Source of the DNA: Paenibacillus segetis
Lineage (GTDB): Bacteria > Bacillota > Bacilli > Paenibacillales > Paenibacillaceae
NCBI RefSeq assembly: GCF_014639155.1
Contig: NZ_BMFT01000004.1
Coordinates: 124,001 to 188,000 of the forward strand
Direction: 5' to 3'
DNA: 64,000 nucleotides
Of this stretch, positions 61,794 to 64,000 are shown piece after piece. How positions within the stretch are numbered: the stretch's first letter is position 1; every line of letters begins with the position of its first letter. Position numbers and translations under genes: made by a program. Below the pieces are notes generated by a model. It was not told the DNA's origin. It ran no database searches and saw nothing but the letters and a program-made list of their open reading frames with translations.

Positions 61794-61817
61794 GACCTTA
61801 AGAAGGAGAGATTGCCA

Positions 61818-62711
61818 ATGGAAATCAACAAAGGAAGAGGGCGTTTTATATTCCTCTGTCTAGCACCCGCCGTTCTCCTGTTCGTCGTTTTCTTGATTAT
61901 CCCTACATTTGACGTATTTCGGATGTCACTGTACAAGTGGGGCGGTTATACAGATAACAAAACCTTTGTAGGGTTTCAAAATTTCACCAAGCTTTTTCAC
62001 AGTGATAAATTTTATCAGACCTTTCAAAACAGCGTACTACTTATTGTTATAGTCACGGTCGTAACCTTTGCCTTTGCACTTATATTTGCATCTATGCTCT
62101 CTCGTGAAAAACTGAAAGGGCAAAATCTATTACGCGTCATCTTCTATATTCCGAACATCCTGTCTGTTGTAGTAATCAGTGCGATCTTCTCTGCGATTTT
62201 CGATCCAAATAGCGGGTTGTTGAACTCCATCATGAATTTGTTCCGTGGAGCAGGAGCCGATCCAATTCTATGGCTCGGAGATCAGAAAATCGTTATTTTC
62301 AGCCTTGGGGGCGCAATGATTTGGCAGGCGATTGGCTATTACATGGTGATGTATATGGCAAGTATGGCCAACGTTCCTGAGAGTTTGTATGAATCAGCTG
62401 GACTCGAGGGTGCAGGTCGAATGACGCAGTTTTTCTCTATCACCATCCCATTGATCTGGACGAACATCCGCACCACCCTTACCTTTTTCATCATCAGCAC
62501 GATTAATATGAGCTTCCTGTTCGTAATGGCTATGACGAGCGGCGGTCCGGACGGTTCCACTGAGGTGTTCCTGAGCTATATGTACAAAGAAGCTTATACC
62601 AACTCCTCATATGGTTACGGAATGGCAATCGGTGTTGTTGTGTTCCTATTCTCGTTTGCGCTTGCTGCGATCTTGAATATAGTTACCAAACGAGATCATT
62701 TGGAATATTAA
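61818..62711 (+). CDS. Sugar ABC transporter permease 1 (MalF type)
   Basis: A 297-residue inner-membrane protein with six TM helices and the EAA-type loop ESAGLEGAGRMTQFFSITIPLI. AAGGAGAG selects ATG 61818 over the upstream TTG. It pairs with permease 2; the ATPase is not in the window and is probably a shared MsmX-type protein. Confidence 0.9.
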   Translation: MEINKGRGRFIFLCLAPAVLLFVVFLIIPTFDVFRMSLYKWGGYTDNKTFVGFQNFTKLFHSDKFYQTFQNSVLLIVIVTVVTFAFALIFASMLSREKLKGQNLLRVIFYIPNILSVVVISAIFSAIFDPNSGLLNSIMNLFRGAGADPILWLGDQKIVIFSLGGAMIWQAIGYYMVMYMASMANVPESLYESAGLEGAGRMTQFFSITIPLIWTNIRTTLTFFIISTINMSFLFVMAMTSGGPDGSTEVFLSYMYKEAYTNSSYGYGMAIGVVVFLFSFALAAILNIVTKRDHLEY

Positions 62712-62723
62712 GGAGGGGACAAG

Positions 62724-63617
62724 ATGAAGAAAGATAATCACACACTGCGTAGCGGTAGCGATAAGTTCTATAAAGGTTTCATTTACGTTATACTGATCGC
62801 TTTGGCCGTAATCATCATAGTCCCTGTACTATGGGCGTTTCTTGCCTCCGTCAAGCAAGATAGTGAGTTCTATGGCAACCCATGGGCGCTTCCGGAAGGG
62901 ATCTATCTACAGAACTTTGCTGACGCATGGCTAAAGGCAAAAATGGGTACCTACATGCTTAATTCCGTTACTGTGACAGCAATGGCACTAGTGCTTCTAC
63001 TCGTGGTGGCGTTGCCAGCAGCCTATGTACTTTCTCGGTTTAAATTTAGAGGAAATGGTTTTTGGAACATGATGTTCATGGCGGGCTTGTTTATCAATGT
63101 TAACTATATCGTCGTTCCGATCTTCCTCATGCTAAACAACGGTGACAAGGCGATTCGTAGTATCTTTGGACATCCTTTTCTACTGAACAATTTGTTCATA
63201 CTAGCGATCGTCTATGCTGCTATGTCACTGTCATTCACGATTTATCTGATGTCGGGATATTTCAAATCACTACCAAAAGAATACGAGGAAGCCGCTTCCG
63301 TGGATGGCGCAGGCTATTTTCGTACCATGGTGCAAGTTATTATGCCAATGGCCAAGCCAAGCATTGTAACCGTCATTTTGTTCAACTTCCTATCTTTCTG
63401 GAATGAATATATCGTATCTATGACACTACTACCCAAACCAGGATTTAAAACGTTACCGGTGGGCTTAATGAACCTGATGGCAGCACAAAAATCAGCTGTT
63501 GAGTACGGTCAGATGTACGCAGGTCTAGTACTAGTCATGCTTCCAACCCTTATTCTATATATTCTAGTACAAAAGAAGCTGACCCAAGGTATGACTATGG
63601 GCGGGCTGAAAGGTTAA
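62724..63617 (+). CDS. Sugar ABC transporter permease 2 (MalG type)
   Basis: A 297-residue membrane protein with six TM helices and the EAA loop EEAASVDGAGYFRTMVQVIMP. It follows permease 1 by 12 bases with AGGAGGGG in the gap. Its C-terminal KLTQGMTMGGLKG ending is typical of carbohydrate permeases of the CUT1 class. Confidence 0.91.
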   Translation: MKKDNHTLRSGSDKFYKGFIYVILIALAVIIIVPVLWAFLASVKQDSEFYGNPWALPEGIYLQNFADAWLKAKMGTYMLNSVTVTAMALVLLLVVALPAAYVLSRFKFRGNGFWNMMFMAGLFINVNYIVVPIFLMLNNGDKAIRSIFGHPFLLNNLFILAIVYAAMSLSFTIYLMSGYFKSLPKEYEEAASVDGAGYFRTMVQVIMPMAKPSIVTVILFNFLSFWNEYIVSMTLLPKPGFKTLPVGLMNLMAAQKSAVEYGQMYAGLVLVMLPTLILYILVQKKLTQGMTMGGLKG

Positions 63618-63626
63618 GGTGATAAC

Positions 63627-63803
63627 ATGAATGATTCGATGAATGGTTTACGCGGTCTGCTGATGCTGATCGTGTTTATCGTCGGCATGGGACTGGTTAT
63701 TGTCGGGCAAAAACATATTGGTGCCCCTGGACTTGGGCTCATGCTACTTGGGCTCGCCATGTTGATTGGTCTACTATGGTTCTATAATCGTAAATACAAA
63801 TAA
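63627..63803 (+). CDS. Small two-helix membrane protein in the importer operon
   Basis: A 58-residue protein: two hydrophobic helices (LLMLIVFIVGMGLVIVGQ and LGLMLLGLAMLIGLLWFYN) end in RKYK. The pattern resembles small DUF6903-like proteins found beside phosphorylase operons, although that assignment is from memory and tentative. AAGGTGAT lies before the ATG. It lies nine bases behind permease 2 and 14 bases ahead of the next gene, clearly in one operon. It may assist the transporter (inference). Confidence 0.7.
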   Translation: MNDSMNGLRGLLMLIVFIVGMGLVIVGQKHIGAPGLGLMLLGLAMLIGLLWFYNRKYK

Positions 63804-63817
63804 AGGAGAATGCATCT

Positions 63818-64000
63818 ATGAGTAAAACAAGAGGACGTGTCACCATTCCAACTGATTTGGACGTAATTTCACAAACACAAGAGGTCATGAAACGTTGGGG
63901 AGCGGACGCCGTGCGTGACTGCGACGGTACTGATTTCCCCACGGAGCTGCAGGAAATCGATGCTAAGGTCTACTCCACTTATTATACAACTCGGAAGGAT
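63818..64000 (+). CDS. GH112 1,3-beta-galactosyl-N-acetylhexosamine phosphorylase, 3' end cut by window
   Basis: The first 61 residues are visible. GRVTIPTDLDV at the start, then EVMKRWGADAVRDCDGTDFP and AKVYSTYYTTRKD, agree with the N-terminus of galacto-N-biose/lacto-N-biose phosphorylases. These cytosolic enzymes split Gal-beta-1,3-HexNAc with phosphate into galactose 1-phosphate and the free N-acetylhexosamine. AAAGGAGA stands before the ATG. The gene continues beyond the window, so the catalytic Asp cannot be checked. Confidence 0.85.
   Translation, partial: MSKTRGRVTIPTDLDVISQTQEVMKRWGADAVRDCDGTDFPTELQEIDAKVYSTYYTTRKD

Overview
The window looks like a chromosomal segment of a Paenibacillus-type Bacillota. 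The signs are moderate G+C, strong AAGGAGG-type ribosome binding sites with frequent TTG/GTG starts, a seven-subunit Mrp antiporter operon, a copper-amine-oxidase-like stalk domain protein, S-layer-homology repeats, a LysM/M14 cell-wall peptidase and many carbohydrate-active enzymes with AraC- or GntR-type regulators. No rRNA, tRNA, CRISPR array, intact transposon or phage was seen. Start codons were chosen by Shine-Dalgarno spacing and often lie inside the longest open frame.

Layout. 1-2400: the end of a stalk-domain protein, a membrane Sensor-domain protein and a degenerate tyrosine recombinase. 2.4-9 kb: an orphan KdpD-like universal stress domain, divergent from mrpABCDEFG (Na+/H+ antiport). 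9-18.3 kb: a YbdG-type MscS channel, a zone of gene remnants, an ABC drug/peptide exporter with a tandem-MerR regulator, a LytTR/DUF3021 pair, and two tandem HI0933-type flavoproteins with decayed extra copies upstream. 18.4-28.4 kb: a sugar-catabolic cluster (SGNH hydrolase, GH38 mannosidase-like, ROK kinase, a mannose-6-phosphate isomerase fusion and AraC on the minus strand; a permuted GH3 diverging). 28.5-31.9 kb: two near-identical cold-shock genes flanking a divergent MFS efflux/MerR pair. 32-41 kb: a secreted PHP-SLH protein, a CMD/Crp pair, a LysM-M14 endopeptidase, and GH92 mannosidase with its GntR-LacI regulator. 41-49.4 kb: a phosphotransferase and a Fur-controlled siderophore uptake locus (AraC joined to a binding lipoprotein, two FecCD permeases, an ABC exporter, ferredoxin-NADP reductase). 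49.6-54.8 kb: a chemoreceptor, a small membrane protein, a GPH symporter and a YdjC deacetylase. 54.9-56.7 kb: an AT-rich two-gene unit (NUDIX plus unknown). 57-64 kb: GH36 alpha-galactosidase, AraC, a sugar ABC importer, a small membrane protein and the start of a GH112 phosphorylase.

How the genes work together. Much of the window serves capture of host, plant or fungal glycans: GH92 and GH38 should release mannose, which the ROK kinase and the isomerase could pass to fructose 6-phosphate. The last operon looks like import and phosphorolysis of galacto-N-biose/lacto-N-biose, next to an alpha-galactosidase, and cre-like sites lie ahead of both. The siderophore locus carries two near-consensus Fur boxes, one of them inside a continuous open frame that joins a regulator to a lipoprotein. 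The strongest novelty candidates are that fused frame, the AT-rich NUDIX plus unknown gene pair, the duplicated csp units with a 5'-biased identity, and the pair of internally deleted gene copies at 14.6 and 15.2 kb.
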